64,000 bases of DNA from Legionella cincinnatiensis (GCF_900452415.1 NZ_UGNX01000001.1:2976001-3040000); one strand, 5' to 3'; shown: positions 50,302 to 60,610, counted from the first letter of the stretch. Notes: generated by a model from the letters alone, not told the origin. Numbers and translations are program-made.

Positions 50302-52296
50302 TCACTTTCCTCGGCATACTCTCCGATTAATCCACCATGCCAATAATAAAGTTGATAATACTCCTAGATAAACACCCGTATCTTTCCAATCACTACCAAC
50401 CAATTGCAATGCATCTGGACTATGCAAAACTGAAAAGGGTATCGCCAGCAAAACATCCATAATTGCCGAACCTGCAACAAGCCCACAAGCAATAAGAGTT
50501 CCTTTTTGCTTTCGAAGCACTACTTCATCTTTAACAAGATTACTTTTTTTCAAATGATTATTCACCCAAAAAGCAATCATACCTCCAATAAATAATGGAA
50601 AAGAGGAAGAAAGAGGTAGGTACATCCCTATAGCAACTCCTAAAATGGACAAGTTTAAATAACGTCTTAATTTAAAAAAATGATTTAAGAAAATAATAAT
50701 TAAAATAATACTTGAACCAATTAACATCATTGCCCATGGCAATGAATTTCTAAATACTGCTTCAGTAATCGCAGCCATTAATGCTGCTGTAGGCGCGGGT
50801 AAAGATTGATTTATATCCATATTAGGATGAGGCATTACCCCTGCTATACCATACACTTCAAACAGCAATTGCATTACTGGAGGAATAACCAAAGAAGAAA
50901 TAACTACGCCAAGCAATAACATGAGTTGCTGTTTCCAGGGTGTTGCTCCAACTAACTGACCCACTTTCAAATCTTGGGTATTATCATTAGCAATGGCTGC
51001 AATGCCTGTGACTACAGCCCCAATCATGATCGTAATTGCCTCCGCTGCTTGAATTTGTTCCGTGCTTAATGGGAGAGGTAACATATGATCAATCGCGACC
51101 AGCAATAGCCACGCTGCAAAAAGCATCCCTGAAATAACCACCGAACTTCCGGGACTTGCTGTTACACCAACCATCCCTGAAAAATAGGCAGTAATTACTG
51201 AAAAAATAAATCCAATAAATAAAACATAAAGTACCGCTAAGAAAACTAAGGTAGGTGAGTATTGATTGTCTAATCCTACCTCCCCTAATGGTAAAACAAG
51301 TTGAAAAAATAAAAATAATATTGCTGCGAATGCACCAATGCCTATTAAGATAAAGGGTAGCGGTATATCTTTATCAATACGAGGCAGCTGCTCCATTTTT
51401 CCTTTAGAGCTAAAACTATTTAACGAAGCCCGAATATTTTTAGACAAAGGTTTAATTAGCTTTAAAAAGGTCCATACTCCAGCAAACAGCATAGCCCCTA
51501 TTCCCATATAGCGCATCTCACTGTTCCATAAAAATGATGCTGCTTGTTCCGGAGGATAATGATTGATAAAGTCTGGGTAAATGTGACTGACTACAGGTAA
51601 TGCAATTAACCAAGAAATTACTGCCCCTAAAAATATGCTGATCGCCATATCATGACCAACAAGATAACCAGCACCTATCATTGTTGCGGAAAATCCAGCA
51701 CCAAGACCAAACAAAGAGCGCTTTACCACAAACCAATATCCCCAACTATTGGCAATTATTTTAAATCCAGTTTGTAATAATTCAATAAAACCACCAATTG
51801 CACCACCAATTAATATGTCTTTAATACCTGATTTTTCAACGGATGATTTTAATACTTCAGCGATAGCTCTACCTTCTGGAAATTTTAAAGACTGGTCATG
51901 GACCAAAATACGACGTAATGGAATGGAAAATAATACGCCCAAAATCCCCCCACAAACTGCAATAAAAAAATTGGTTAGATAATCAAAATGATTCCAAAAA
52001 CCAATAATAATTAATGCAGGAATAGTGTATACAATTCCACCAGCAACTGCTTCACCAGCAGAAGCTGCAGTTTGAACCGCATTATTTTCGAGAATAGTAG
52101 GATTTTTAAAAAAGCGTAAAATCCCCATGGAGATAATCGCTGCTGGAATTGAAGCCGAAGTTAGGATCCCCAACTTCAATGCAAGATAAGCATTAGACAT
52201 GGCTAACAATACAGTAAGTATGATAGCAAGTAGTATCACTCGGACAGTAAGTTCCGATACTTTTTTGTCTGCAGCTATAAAAGGTGTATCTGCCAT
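50302..52296 (-). CDS. OPT-family oligopeptide transporter
   Basis: A 664-residue protein of about 14-16 membrane helices. Family motifs: NAVQTAASAGEAVAGG near the start, SLKFPEGRAIAEVLKS, and NDNTQDLKVGQLVGATPW later. Members import peptides or metal-chelate complexes. The ATG shares a base with the stop of the DUF3298 gene (TAATG), so it belongs to the hutI run, and may supply peptides for amino-acid catabolism; that is inference. Confidence 0.92.
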   Translation of the reverse strand: MADTPFIAADKKVSELTVRVILLAIILTVLLAMSNAYLALKLGILTSASIPAAIISMGILRFFKNPTILENNAVQTAASAGEAVAGGIVYTIPALIIIGFWNHFDYLTNFFIAVCGGILGVLFSIPLRRILVHDQSLKFPEGRAIAEVLKSSVEKSGIKDILIGGAIGGFIELLQTGFKIIANSWGYWFVVKRSLFGLGAGFSATMIGAGYLVGHDMAISIFLGAVISWLIALPVVSHIYPDFINHYPPEQAASFLWNSEMRYMGIGAMLFAGVWTFLKLIKPLSKNIRASLNSFSSKGKMEQLPRIDKDIPLPFILIGIGAFAAILFLFFQLVLPLGEVGLDNQYSPTLVFLAVLYVLFIGFIFSVITAYFSGMVGVTASPGSSVVISGMLFAAWLLLVAIDHMLPLPLSTEQIQAAEAITIMIGAVVTGIAAIANDNTQDLKVGQLVGATPWKQQLMLLLGVVISSLVIPPVMQLLFEVYGIAGVMPHPNMDINQSLPAPTAALMAAITEAVFRNSLPWAMMLIGSSIILIIIFLNHFFKLRRYLNLSILGVAIGMYLPLSSSFPLFIGGMIAFWVNNHLKKSNLVKDEVVLRKQKGTLIACGLVAGSAIMDVLLAIPFSVLHSPDALQLVGSDWKDTGVYLGVLSTLLLAWWINRRVCRGK

Positions 52297-52979
52297 TAAC
52301 GACCCCAAACTTTGTGTGCTATTTCAGGTTTTAATAAAGAAGCGATTTGAGATAAAGGAACATTCACTGTCTGCGCGCCATAGACATAAGCCGCAACTTG
52401 ATACGTATCGAATATAACATCTATCCCTTTTGGCGAAAAAGACCAGATTTTATAGTTTTTATCTGTAGGCTTAGTACCTTCTGCAATCCATTTTTTATCT
52501 GAGATATTTTTTGCAATTATTTGCTTATAGCAAAAATCGGCCATAGGCTTTAAATAATCTGCTTCTGGGCGAAATAGCTCGGATAGTTGAACTTGAGATC
52601 CATCAATAAAATTTAACGTACTTACTGTATTTGCAGGATGTGCCGCACCTTTATGATAGATAGAAACCATAATACGTACACTTAAAGCATTTTTTGTTTT
52701 GTAGGGTAATGAATAGGTAATATTCAAACCTGATTTACCTGGTGCATCAGCAGAAACATCAGCATCTGCTCCAACTTCTTTAAAAAAACGTTGCTTTGTA
52801 TTTTCAATAAATCCCTGTAAGGCTGCATCAATACGAGGATCTTTAAATCCTTGGGGATACTTGATATCCAAAATATAAGCAGAAGTTTCTTTTTGAACTG
52901 ATGCTGGATAAATGGCATAAACAACAAAAGAACATACTATAAGACCTAAAGATAAAACGATTTTTACTAATTTTAGCAT
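52296..52979 (-). CDS. DUF3298-type exported protein
   Basis: A 227-residue protein with an N-terminal signal or anchor (about 4-24). The C-terminal half has the DUF3298/RsiV-like pattern: FIDGSQVQLSELF followed by FDTYQVAAYVYGAQTVNVPL. The family includes PdaC/RsiV C-terminal domains of uncertain role. A start at 52997 would overlap hutI; MLKLVKIV at 52979 gives a cleaner signal. It is coupled to the OPT gene downstream. Confidence 0.82.
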   Translation of the reverse strand: MLKLVKIVLSLGLIVCSFVVYAIYPASVQKETSAYILDIKYPQGFKDPRIDAALQGFIENTKQRFFKEVGADADVSADAPGKSGLNITYSLPYKTKNALSVRIMVSIYHKGAAHPANTVSTLNFIDGSQVQLSELFRPEADYLKPMADFCYKQIIAKNISDKKWIAEGTKPTDKNYKIWSFSPKGIDVIFDTYQVAAYVYGAQTVNVPLSQIASLLKPEIAHKVWGR

Positions 52980-52983
52980 AATA

Positions 52984-54213
52984 TTATTCCCAATCATTTT
53001 TCTTAGAAGAAACCCATTCCCCTGCTATCATCATTTGATGAGGTAAAGGATAGGCAAAATAATAACAAAGGGCGGCGCTGTCATCCGTAGACCAAAGCAC
53101 TAAATCTGCTACCATACCAGGGGCAATTACTCCTACTTCATGTTGTATTCCTAATGCTTTTGCTGCTTGGCTCGTAACAGAAGCTAAAACTTCAGGAACA
53201 GTTAACGAAAAAAATTGGCAGGCCATACTCATCATTAAACGTAATGATGCAGTTGGTGATGAGCCAGGATTACAATCAGAAGCAACAGCGATATTCACAG
53301 CAGCTTGACGCAATAAATCAACCGGAGGTTTGTGTTTTTCACGCAGAAAATAATAGGCTCCTGGAAGCAAAACAGCAACTGTGTTTGCCTCTGCCATGGC
53401 AAATGCTCCTTGAGCATCAAGAAATTCTAAATGATCACAAGATAAAGCACCAAATTCGGCTGCAAGCTTGCTTGCGCCGAGATTGGATAGCTGCTCAGCA
53501 TGACATTTTATAGGAAGACTTAATTCACGAGCGGCACTAAAAATTTGCTCTGTTTGCTCAAGCGAAAAGGCAATAGATTCGCAAAAAACATCCACAGCAT
53601 CCGCTAAATTTTCTTCAGCTACGGCAGGTAGCATTTCTTGACAAATCATATCAACATATTTTTGACTGTTTCCTTTAAACTCAGGCCCAATTGCATGTGC
53701 CCCAAGAAAGGTTTTTCTAACTCTTAAACCCGTTAACTCACCTAAGCGTTTGGCCACACGTAACATTTTCACTTCATTGGATAAATCTAATCCATAACCT
53801 GATTTAATCTCAACAGTAGTCACTCCATCATCTCGTAGAGCTAGAATTCTTGGTAACGATTGCTTGAGCAATTCCTCCTCAGATGCTTCTCGGGTCTGTT
53901 TGACGGTGGATAATATCCCGCCCCCTTTTTTAGCAATTTCAGTATAACTTACTCCAGCAAGTTTCATTTGAAACTCAGACGAACGATTGCCTGCATAAAC
54001 CAAATGAGTATGACAATCGATGAGACCGGGAGTAAGTAACTTTCCATGGCACTCTTCTTTGTGAGGTGATTGATAAAACTGGGGTGGCATTTGTTCTTGG
54101 GCGCCACACCACACTATAAGGCCGTTTTTAATTGCTACAGCTTGGTGTAGCAATTGATTTCCTTGAGCATCAATAGTTGATGCATTTAATAATAATTGAT
54201 TGCAAGCAAGCAT
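52984..54213 (-). CDS. hutI: Imidazolonepropionase
   Basis: A 409-residue amidohydrolase that opens imidazolonepropionate to formiminoglutamate in histidine breakdown. Metal ligands: [10 protein letters not shown] near residues 65-75, the His of KCHAEQLSN, and Asp of VASDCNPGS. The ATG at 54213 shares a base with the stop of the SDR gene (TAATG); an in-frame start at 54255 adds 14 unlikely residues. hutH and hutU are not in the window; hutG is divergent nearby. Confidence 0.95.
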   Translation of the reverse strand: MLACNQLLLNASTIDAQGNQLLHQAVAIKNGLIVWCGAQEQMPPQFYQSPHKEECHGKLLTPGLIDCHTHLVYAGNRSSEFQMKLAGVSYTEIAKKGGGILSTVKQTREASEEELLKQSLPRILALRDDGVTTVEIKSGYGLDLSNEVKMLRVAKRLGELTGLRVRKTFLGAHAIGPEFKGNSQKYVDMICQEMLPAVAEENLADAVDVFCESIAFSLEQTEQIFSAARELSLPIKCHAEQLSNLGASKLAAEFGALSCDHLEFLDAQGAFAMAEANTVAVLLPGAYYFLREKHKPPVDLLRQAAVNIAVASDCNPGSSPTASLRLMMSMACQFFSLTVPEVLASVTSQAAKALGIQHEVGVIAPGMVADLVLWSTDDSAALCYYFAYPLPHQMMIAGEWVSSKKNDWE

Positions 54214-54974
54214 TAAAAATCCCAATGAAGAACTTGATGAGGAGGCTTGAGCCAAGCGTGGTGATGCTCAGTATCATATATATCCCATTCCTTAGATGCA
54301 TAAGTTTTCTTATCGATATCTAATAAAAGCCATGTCAAAAATTCAGCAACTGTATCTGGGGAAATCAAGCGATTTTGATCTTTCAAGCTCTGATAAAAAT
54401 TGATCCGTTCATAATCTGGATTAGTGCTACTTCGGGCTATCACCTGCATATGAGTATCAATTATTCCAGGCATAACACTCGCAAAAGCAATATCCGCGGA
54501 CTCTAACTGCCAACATTGAGTCAGCATTGATAAAGCAGCCTTAGAGACACAATAAGCAGCCCAACCCCTAATAGGAAAATAAGCTGCTCCTGAACCAATA
54601 TTAAGTACTCTTCCATGAATTAATTTATCATAGAGTTTTTGCGTCAGAAAAAGAGCCGCATTCAAATTGGTATTTAAAGCATGCTGCCAATCTTTTAGTT
54701 CAACTTCTCTTAAAGGGACTAAAGGATTTAAAGTACCCGCATTGTTGATCAGGGCCTCAATGTGAGGAACCTCAAATAAATAATTTCTAATAGACTCAAG
54801 CCCTTCAGAAGTTGTAATATCAGCACATACATATTGAATCTTTGCTGAAGTCGCTGCTGTTTCTTGCAATAACTGCTCTCGACGACCAACAATTAAAACA
54901 GATTGATCACGTTTTGCCAAAGAAAAAGCTAAAGACTTCCCAATCCCGCTTCCACCGCCAGTAATTACAAACAT
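54213..54974 (-). CDS. SDR-family oxidoreductase
   Basis: A 253-residue short-chain dehydrogenase. Cofactor motif GGGSGIG at 6-12, NNAG near 79 and catalytic Tyr/Lys in YCVSKAA near 140. The substrate is unknown. It opens the hutI-DUF3298-OPT run and is coupled to hutI by a one-base overlap, so a link to histidine or related catabolism is possible but not shown. Confidence 0.87.
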   Translation of the reverse strand: MFVITGGGSGIGKSLAFSLAKRDQSVLIVGRREQLLQETAATSAKIQYVCADITTSEGLESIRNYLFEVPHIEALINNAGTLNPLVPLREVELKDWQHALNTNLNAALFLTQKLYDKLIHGRVLNIGSGAAYFPIRGWAAYCVSKAALSMLTQCWQLESADIAFASVMPGIIDTHMQVIARSSTNPDYERINFYQSLKDQNRLISPDTVAEFLTWLLLDIDKKTYASKEWDIYDTEHHHAWLKPPHQVLHWDF

Positions 54975-55129
54975 GATATCCTCTGCACATTTATTAATGT
55001 GTGCAAATGATACCAGACATTGACTAAACTTGGCATAATTTTATGCGTTCTTGCTGCAGAAAAGAACAGGTACATGATCAGGGTTGAATTAATGCAAAAG
55101 TTTCCTGATAGGACTAAAAAGCATACCTC

Positions 55130-55142
55130 ATGTATAATACAT
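55130..55142 (+). promoter_or_regulatory. Possible hutG promoter -10 within an operator-like palindrome
   Basis: ATGTATAATACAT is a perfect inverted repeat with one central base and contains TATAAT (55133-55138), about 84 bases before the hutG start. HutC-type GntR repressors bind GT/AC-rich palindromes such as TGTATGTACA; the resemblance is loose and the -35 is poor. Confidence 0.35.
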
Positions 55143-55225
55143 AACTTTCTCAAGTTATTGCTATCGATTATGTGTCAAATTGAGATTGGCGTAAACATCA
55201 TCTATCAAAACAGAGGAGGAATTTA

Positions 55226-56185
55226 ATGTTTGAACATCTTTCCAATTATCACCAACCCAATCCTGCACTTTGGCAAGGCAGAAAAGATACAATAAAAGCG
55301 GAGCGATTTTTTCAAAAAATTATTTTTCCCAAACAACAAACAGATCTAATCACGAAAGAGAAAAAAACAATTTTCTTAGGGTTTGCTAGCGATGCTGGGG
55401 TTAAACGAAATCTGGGGCGACCCGGAGCAAAATTAGGTCCTGATCACATAAAAAGCCAACTGGCGAAATTACCTTGCTCTCTGGATAAGGAATTTTGGGA
55501 TTTAGGAAACATTATGTGTGAAGAGGATGAATTAGAAACAGCCCAATCCCAATTTGCGCATTTGATCAGTTTTTGTCATCAACAAGGCCATCAAACCATT
55601 GCCTTAGGTGGGGGACATGAAATCGCATGGGCACACTATCAAGGACTAGCACCACATTACACTAAATTAGGTATTATTAATTTTGACGCCCACTTTGATT
55701 TAAGACCTTATCAGAAAAACCAACCAGGTACATCGGGCACCCCTTTTTCACAGATTGCTGCTTATTGTGAAGAAAACAACCAAAATTTTAAATATTGTTG
55801 CCTTGGCATTCAAAAAATGGGGAACACGGATTCTTTATTTCAACAAGCTAATGCACTTAATGTCCATTACCTCACTGCCGAAGAAATCTATGCCAACAGT
55901 TTAGCTTGGCATTTAGCTTTTCTTGATGATTTCATGCTGAATCTGGATCATATATATCTAACCATATGCTTAGATGTATTAGCAGAGTCTTTCGCTCCTG
56001 GAGTGAGTGCCCCACAACCATTAGGACTTACTCCATGGCAAATCCTACCTCTCTTGAAATACATTATTCAAAGTGGCAAAGTAGTAAGTTTTGATATTGC
56101 TGAATTGTCGCCGCCTCTGGATCAAGAACAAAAAACTGTTAGACTAGCGGCTCTTATTGTTGCAGAATTGATACATATAATTTAA
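55226..56185 (+). CDS. hutG: Formimidoylglutamase
   Basis: A 319-residue arginase-fold enzyme that hydrolyses formiminoglutamate to glutamate and formamide. Metal motifs GGGHEIAWAH near 127-136 and NFDAHFDLR near 150 are intact. In the third motif, ICLDVLAESFAPG, the first Asp of the usual D-x-D is Cys, while the second is kept. AGGAGG precedes the ATG. It is divergent from the SDR-hutI run and continues the same pathway. Confidence 0.91.
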   Translation: MFEHLSNYHQPNPALWQGRKDTIKAERFFQKIIFPKQQTDLITKEKKTIFLGFASDAGVKRNLGRPGAKLGPDHIKSQLAKLPCSLDKEFWDLGNIMCEEDELETAQSQFAHLISFCHQQGHQTIALGGGHEIAWAHYQGLAPHYTKLGIINFDAHFDLRPYQKNQPGTSGTPFSQIAAYCEENNQNFKYCCLGIQKMGNTDSLFQQANALNVHYLTAEEIYANSLAWHLAFLDDFMLNLDHIYLTICLDVLAESFAPGVSAPQPLGLTPWQILPLLKYIIQSGKVVSFDIAELSPPLDQEQKTVRLAALIVAELIHII

Positions 56186-56197
56186 GGAGTCAGTTTC

Positions 56198-56962
56198 ATG
56201 AAGAATACGATACTCTGGGGTGTTCTTATCACTTTGATTGGTACTCAAGTACAAGTATATGCTGATGTTGCTCAACCATCAGCCCCAGCACCTAATGCAC
56301 TTGCTAGTCCTCAAACGACACAAATGCCTCCACCAGCAGCCCAGAGCGGGCCATCACTTAATCCAGCACAGTCTACACCACCCCCTGTGATCAATTGTAA
56401 CTATAAGATTCCACCTGAAACAAAAAAAATTGACCAATCACTTGTTATAACTTGGTCAGAAAAAGCGGTAACCCAAGCTTTTGACTTTGATCCAAATAAC
56501 TTAGATGATCAATTACAAAAATTAGAAGCTTGTTTTACAGAACAAGGATGGACAGGTTTTAATACAGCACTCCAAAAATCAGGAAATCTAGAAGCCATCA
56601 AATCACAAAAACTTACTGTAAGTAGCCAAGTAATGGGACAAGCTGTTGTTACTGAAGCCAAAGAAAATCAATGGAAACTTAATTTACCGCTCCAAGTTGT
56701 TTATCAAAATGATAAGGAAAAAGTAACCCAACTACTTAGTATTGACGTGACTGTTGGTCGAAAAATAACTGGGGATTTGGGAATTGTGCAAATGATTGCT
56801 GCACCAAGAAATACTGAAAAATCGCCAAACTCAAATACAACAAGCACTACCCCAAGTAACAACAATGGAGCAACTTCCACAACCACTCCAGCTGCAACTA
56901 CTCCTGCTGCAACTACTACTGGACAACCAACAAAACCGGCACTACCAGCAAACAGTCAATGA
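56198..56962 (+). CDS. Periplasmic DotI/IcmL-domain protein with low-complexity ends
   Basis: A 254-residue exported protein: signal peptide about 1-22, a Pro/Ala/Gln-rich linker to residue 65, then a domain whose FTEQGWTGFNTALQKSGN, KLTVSSQVMGQAVV and WKLNLPLQVVYQN segments match the periplasmic domain of DotI/IcmL (TraM), followed by a Thr/Pro/Ala-rich tail. The membrane helix of true IcmL is missing. It starts 12 bases after hutG with AAGGAG. It may be an accessory to or a relic of the type IV secretion core; family call is by eye. Confidence 0.75.
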   Translation: MKNTILWGVLITLIGTQVQVYADVAQPSAPAPNALASPQTTQMPPPAAQSGPSLNPAQSTPPPVINCNYKIPPETKKIDQSLVITWSEKAVTQAFDFDPNNLDDQLQKLEACFTEQGWTGFNTALQKSGNLEAIKSQKLTVSSQVMGQAVVTEAKENQWKLNLPLQVVYQNDKEKVTQLLSIDVTVGRKITGDLGIVQMIAAPRNTEKSPNSNTTSTTPSNNNGATSTTTPAATTPAATTTGQPTKPALPANSQ

Positions 56963-57084
56963 TTTTTCGACATAAGACAGGCCTTCTTTTCACCAGTGAA
57001 GGGAAGGTCAAGCCAGATAATTCTCTATTTAATAGTAAGCGTTTACGTAATGGTGTCTTAAGGAAAACCGAGTTCTATTCTTCT

Positions 57085-57144
57085 GTAATCCGGGGGAATG
57101 TGGCAATAAATCCCCGGATTACGGCTTTGCCTAATCCGGGCTAC
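57085..57144. repeat. REP-like repeat of three TAATCCGGG units
   Basis: GTAATCCGGGG (57085-57095), CCCCGGATTAC (57112-57122) and CTAATCCGGGCTAC (57131-57144) form alternating inverted units; the middle one can pair with either neighbour. Read on the minus strand it gives GTAGCCCGGATTAG, a core I recall as widespread in gammaproteobacterial intergenic repeats. It lies between two convergent genes and could also act as a terminator stem. Confidence 0.65.
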
Positions 57145-57175
57145 ACGTACTTAAGTCAATAATTCCCCAAAACGG

Positions 57176-57772
57176 TTATGCTGCTTGTTTTTTATGAACC
57201 CCATTTTCGTCAGGATAAGCCAAAACAATTACCTTAGTTCCAATTTGGAAGAAGTTTTCACTTAACCATTTAGCCGCACTCGGGAAAATACGGACACAGC
57301 CATGGCTTGATGGATGCTCAGGAACTTCGTATGCCGCATGGATAGTATATCCTTGATAAAAATAGGTACAATAAGGCATTTTTGCACCACCTTTTGTATC
57401 TACTGGGTATTCCCCGGAGCGACACTCAAGTCCTCTTCGATTATATACCTTAAAAGTTCCTGTCACTGTTCTACAGGATTGATTTGTATTTTCCTCACAA
57501 ATATCTATCCCGGCTGAACCACCTCCAGTTAATAATCGATTTCCTTCTTCATCATATGCAGCCCATGCAGAGGCCTTTGGATCAAAAACGAATCGTCTTT
57601 CCCCTGTTGCGCTAATTTTCTTAGGAAAATAATCACGGCCACGCTTATCTTTTGTATAATGAACCGTTCTGTGAACATAACCTGCATCATCAGTAATTAA
57701 AGTGGATTCATCATATTCAACACATGCGGTTAATCCCAAGCATAATAACAATGCCCCAAACAACTTATTCAT
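57176..57772 (-). CDS. EnhA-like L,D-transpeptidase lipoprotein, second copy
   Basis: A 198-residue paralogue of the protein at 11626-12183. Lipobox LTAC (Cys17), then the same ITDDAGYVHRTVHYTKDKRG and FDPKASAWAAYDEEGN blocks, and the catalytic YTIHAAYEVP and SSHGCVRIFPSAAKWL motif. It ends with a longer tail. It probably has the same kind of peptidoglycan activity. It stands alone between the REP-like repeat and ettA. Confidence 0.88.
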   Translation of the reverse strand: MNKLFGALLLCLGLTACVEYDESTLITDDAGYVHRTVHYTKDKRGRDYFPKKISATGERRFVFDPKASAWAAYDEEGNRLLTGGGSAGIDICEENTNQSCRTVTGTFKVYNRRGLECRSGEYPVDTKGGAKMPYCTYFYQGYTIHAAYEVPEHPSSHGCVRIFPSAAKWLSENFFQIGTKVIVLAYPDENGVHKKQAA

Positions 57773-57799
57773 CTAAATTCTATCTCCGATTAATTTTAA

Positions 57800-59473
57800 T
57801 TATGATTCTAATTTTCTGTATTTAATACGTGAAGGTCTATCCGCAGCATCACCCAAACGACGTTTTCTATCCGCTTCATAATCACTGTAATTTCCTTCAA
57901 TAAAGGTTATTTGCGAATCCCCTTCAAAAGCCATTAAATGTGTGCATATTCTATCCAAAAACCAACGATCGTGGGAAATTACAATAACGCAACCCGGAAA
58001 ATTGAGAATCGCATCTTCCAAAGCACGTAAAGTTTCAACATCTAAATCATTACTCGGCTCGTCAAGTAACAATACATTTCCACCACTTTTCAGTAACTTA
58101 GCCAAATGTACACGGTTTCTCTCTCCTCCAGAAAGTTGTGACATTTTCTTTTGCTGATCAGAACCTTTAAAATTAAAACGTCCTACATAAGCACGTGAAG
58201 GCATTTGAAAACTACCTACTTGCATAATATCATGTCCATCAGATATTTCTTGCCATACTGTTTTGTTGGAATCTAATTCATCACGTAACTGATCCACGTA
58301 GGCTAATTGCACCGTTTCACCGATACGAATAACACCGTTATCAGGTTCTTCTTGACCCGTGATCATTTTTAAGAAAGTTGATTTACCTGCACCATTTGGA
58401 CCAATAATACCTAAAACACCTCCTTTGGGAAGTTTGAAATCGAAATTATCAATTAAAATACGATCACCAAATGATTTAGTAATTTTTTCTCCTTCGAGTA
58501 CAAGATCACCCAATCGTTCACCAGGAGGAATATAAATTTCATTAGTTTCATTCCGTTTTTGGAATTCTTTAGAGTTCATTTCTTCAAAACGAGCAAGACG
58601 TGCTTTATTTTTAGCATGCCGTCCTTTAGGTGAAGTACGTACCCACTCTAGCTCTGCTTTAAGAGAGCGTTGGTGTGCATCCTCTTGTTTTTGCTCCATC
58701 TCTAAGCGTGCTTCTTTTTGCTCAAGCCAAGAAGTATAATTACCTTTATAAGGAATCCCTTCGCCTCGATCTAATTCTAAAATCCATTCAGCAGCATTAT
58801 CCAGAAAATATCTATCATGAGTAATTGCTACTACCGTACCAGGAAAACCTTCAAGATAATGCTCTAACCAAGCTACAGATTCAGCATCCAAATGGTTTGT
58901 TGGTTCATCGAGCAATAACATATCTGGATTGGAAAGCAATAAACGACATAAAGCAACACGCCGCCGTTCACCTCCTGATAATTTTCCAACCACAGCATCC
59001 CAATCTGGTAATCGCAGTGCATCAGCAGCAACATCTAATTTTCTATCTAAATCCCAGCCGCCACCCGCTTCAATTTCATTTTGCAATTCACCTTGCTCCC
59101 CAAGCAAAGTATTCATTTCATCATCACTCATTGGCTCAGCAAAACGCATACTGATTTCATCAAAGCGCGCAAGTCTCTCTTTCATGTCTTTTACGCCCTC
59201 TTCAACGACCTCACGCACTGTTTTATCCAAATGAAGTTGTGGTTCTTGTTCAAGATAGCCAATCTTAATCCCTGCTTGGGGTCTAGCTTCTCCTTCATAT
59301 TGTGTATCAACACCCGCCATAATGCGTAATAAAGTTGATTTACCAGAACCATTTAAACCTAAAACACCAATCTTGGCGCCTGGGAAGAAACTTAATGATA
59401 TATCTTTTAATATAAATCGTTGATTTTCAACAATTTTGCTAACACGATTCATGGTAAAAATATATTGTGACAT
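57800..59473 (-). CDS. ettA: Energy-dependent translational throttle protein EttA
   Basis: A 557-residue ABC-F ATPase that binds the ribosomal E site and gates the first elongation step by ATP/ADP ratio. Two ABC domains have Walker A GLNGSGKST and GPNGAGKST and LSGGERRR / LSGGERNR signatures; the arm and the inter-domain linker typical of EttA lie between. Length matches E. coli EttA. No transmembrane segment. Confidence 0.96.
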   Translation of the reverse strand: MSQYIFTMNRVSKIVENQRFILKDISLSFFPGAKIGVLGLNGSGKSTLLRIMAGVDTQYEGEARPQAGIKIGYLEQEPQLHLDKTVREVVEEGVKDMKERLARFDEISMRFAEPMSDDEMNTLLGEQGELQNEIEAGGGWDLDRKLDVAADALRLPDWDAVVGKLSGGERRRVALCRLLLSNPDMLLLDEPTNHLDAESVAWLEHYLEGFPGTVVAITHDRYFLDNAAEWILELDRGEGIPYKGNYTSWLEQKEARLEMEQKQEDAHQRSLKAELEWVRTSPKGRHAKNKARLARFEEMNSKEFQKRNETNEIYIPPGERLGDLVLEGEKITKSFGDRILIDNFDFKLPKGGVLGIIGPNGAGKSTFLKMITGQEEPDNGVIRIGETVQLAYVDQLRDELDSNKTVWQEISDGHDIMQVGSFQMPSRAYVGRFNFKGSDQQKKMSQLSGGERNRVHLAKLLKSGGNVLLLDEPSNDLDVETLRALEDAILNFPGCVIVISHDRWFLDRICTHLMAFEGDSQITFIEGNYSDYEADRKRRLGDAADRPSRIKYRKLES

Positions 59474-59530
59474 AACTACTCCGTCTTTCTTTAAACTTGT
59501 CTGTATAGCCAGGATGATGACTCAATCAAT

Positions 59531-60553
59531 CTACCACTCAAGAATTACTTTACCTGATTGGCCTGAAGCCATAATTTGAAACGCATGTTGATACTCATCA
59601 ATTGGAAAATGATGGGTTATCACTGGTGAAATATCCAAGCCACTTTGCAACATGGCGATCATTTTATACCATGTTTCAAACATTTCGCGACCGTAAATCC
59701 CTTTAATGACCAGCCCCTTAAAAATAACCTGATTCCAATCAATGGATGTTTCCTGAGGAGGAATACCCAACATTGCAACATGGCCACCATGATTCATAGC
59801 TTTCATCATGTCATTTAAAGCCATAGGATTTCCTGACATTTCAAGTCCTACATCAAATCCCTCAATCATTCCTAATTCAGCAGCCACATCAGAAAGTTTT
59901 TCATATTTGATATTTACTGCTCGTGTTACACCCATTTTTCGTGCTAACTCTAACCGATGATCATTAACATCAGTAATCACTACATGACGTGCGCCTATAT
60001 GTCTTACTATAGCAGCCGCCATAATACCAATTGGTCCAGCACCAGTGATCAATACATCCTCTCCAACAACATCAAAAGCCAAAGCACAATGAGTTGCATT
60101 ACCAAAAGGATCTAGAATTGAAGCCTGCTCTCCAGTAATGTTATCGGGAAGCACAATAACATTAGTAGCCGGTAAGGATAAATACTCCGCAAAACAACCT
60201 GGTCTATTTACTCCCACACCTAAAGTATTACGACAAAGATGTCGTTTTCCTGCGCGGCAGTTACGACAGAATCCGCAAGTGATGTGTCCTTCACCTGAAA
60301 CTCTCTGACCAACACTGAGGCCTCGCACTTCCTGACCCACAGCAACGATTTCCCCATAAAATTCATGACCTACAGTCATAGGCACAGGAATCGTTGCTTG
60401 TGCCCATTCATCCCAAGAATAAATATGGATATCAGTGCCACAAATCGCTGTTTTTTTCACTTTAATTAATACATCGTTAACGCCATATTCCGGCATGGCG
60501 ACTTCTTCCATCCAAATTCCAGGTTCCTTTTTCGCTTTGACTAATGATTTCAT
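59531..60553 (-). CDS. tdh: L-threonine 3-dehydrogenase
   Basis: A 340-residue zinc alcohol-dehydrogenase-family enzyme that oxidises threonine to 2-amino-3-ketobutyrate. Catalytic zinc Cys in [17 protein letters not shown] and GHEFYGE; structural zinc cysteines in [15 protein letters not shown]; Rossmann GAGPIGIM. The start is taken at MKSLVKAKK (60553). It is downstream of kbl, whose product is the next enzyme, but a palindromic element lies between. Confidence 0.96.
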   Translation of the reverse strand: MKSLVKAKKEPGIWMEEVAMPEYGVNDVLIKVKKTAICGTDIHIYSWDEWAQATIPVPMTVGHEFYGEIVAVGQEVRGLSVGQRVSGEGHITCGFCRNCRAGKRHLCRNTLGVGVNRPGCFAEYLSLPATNVIVLPDNITGEQASILDPFGNATHCALAFDVVGEDVLITGAGPIGIMAAAIVRHIGARHVVITDVNDHRLELARKMGVTRAVNIKYEKLSDVAAELGMIEGFDVGLEMSGNPMALNDMMKAMNHGGHVAMLGIPPQETSIDWNQVIFKGLVIKGIYGREMFETWYKMIAMLQSGLDISPVITHHFPIDEYQHAFQIMASGQSGKVILEW

Positions 60554-60610
60554 GAAGTACCTCAAAATAAGATCCTCTCTACCCTAATGAGAGAAGAAAG
60601 CGTTACTTAA

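Noticed and set aside
56959..57162. 67-codon open frame after the IcmL-domain gene
   Set aside because: It runs through the REP-like repeat and has no conserved features or clear ribosome site.
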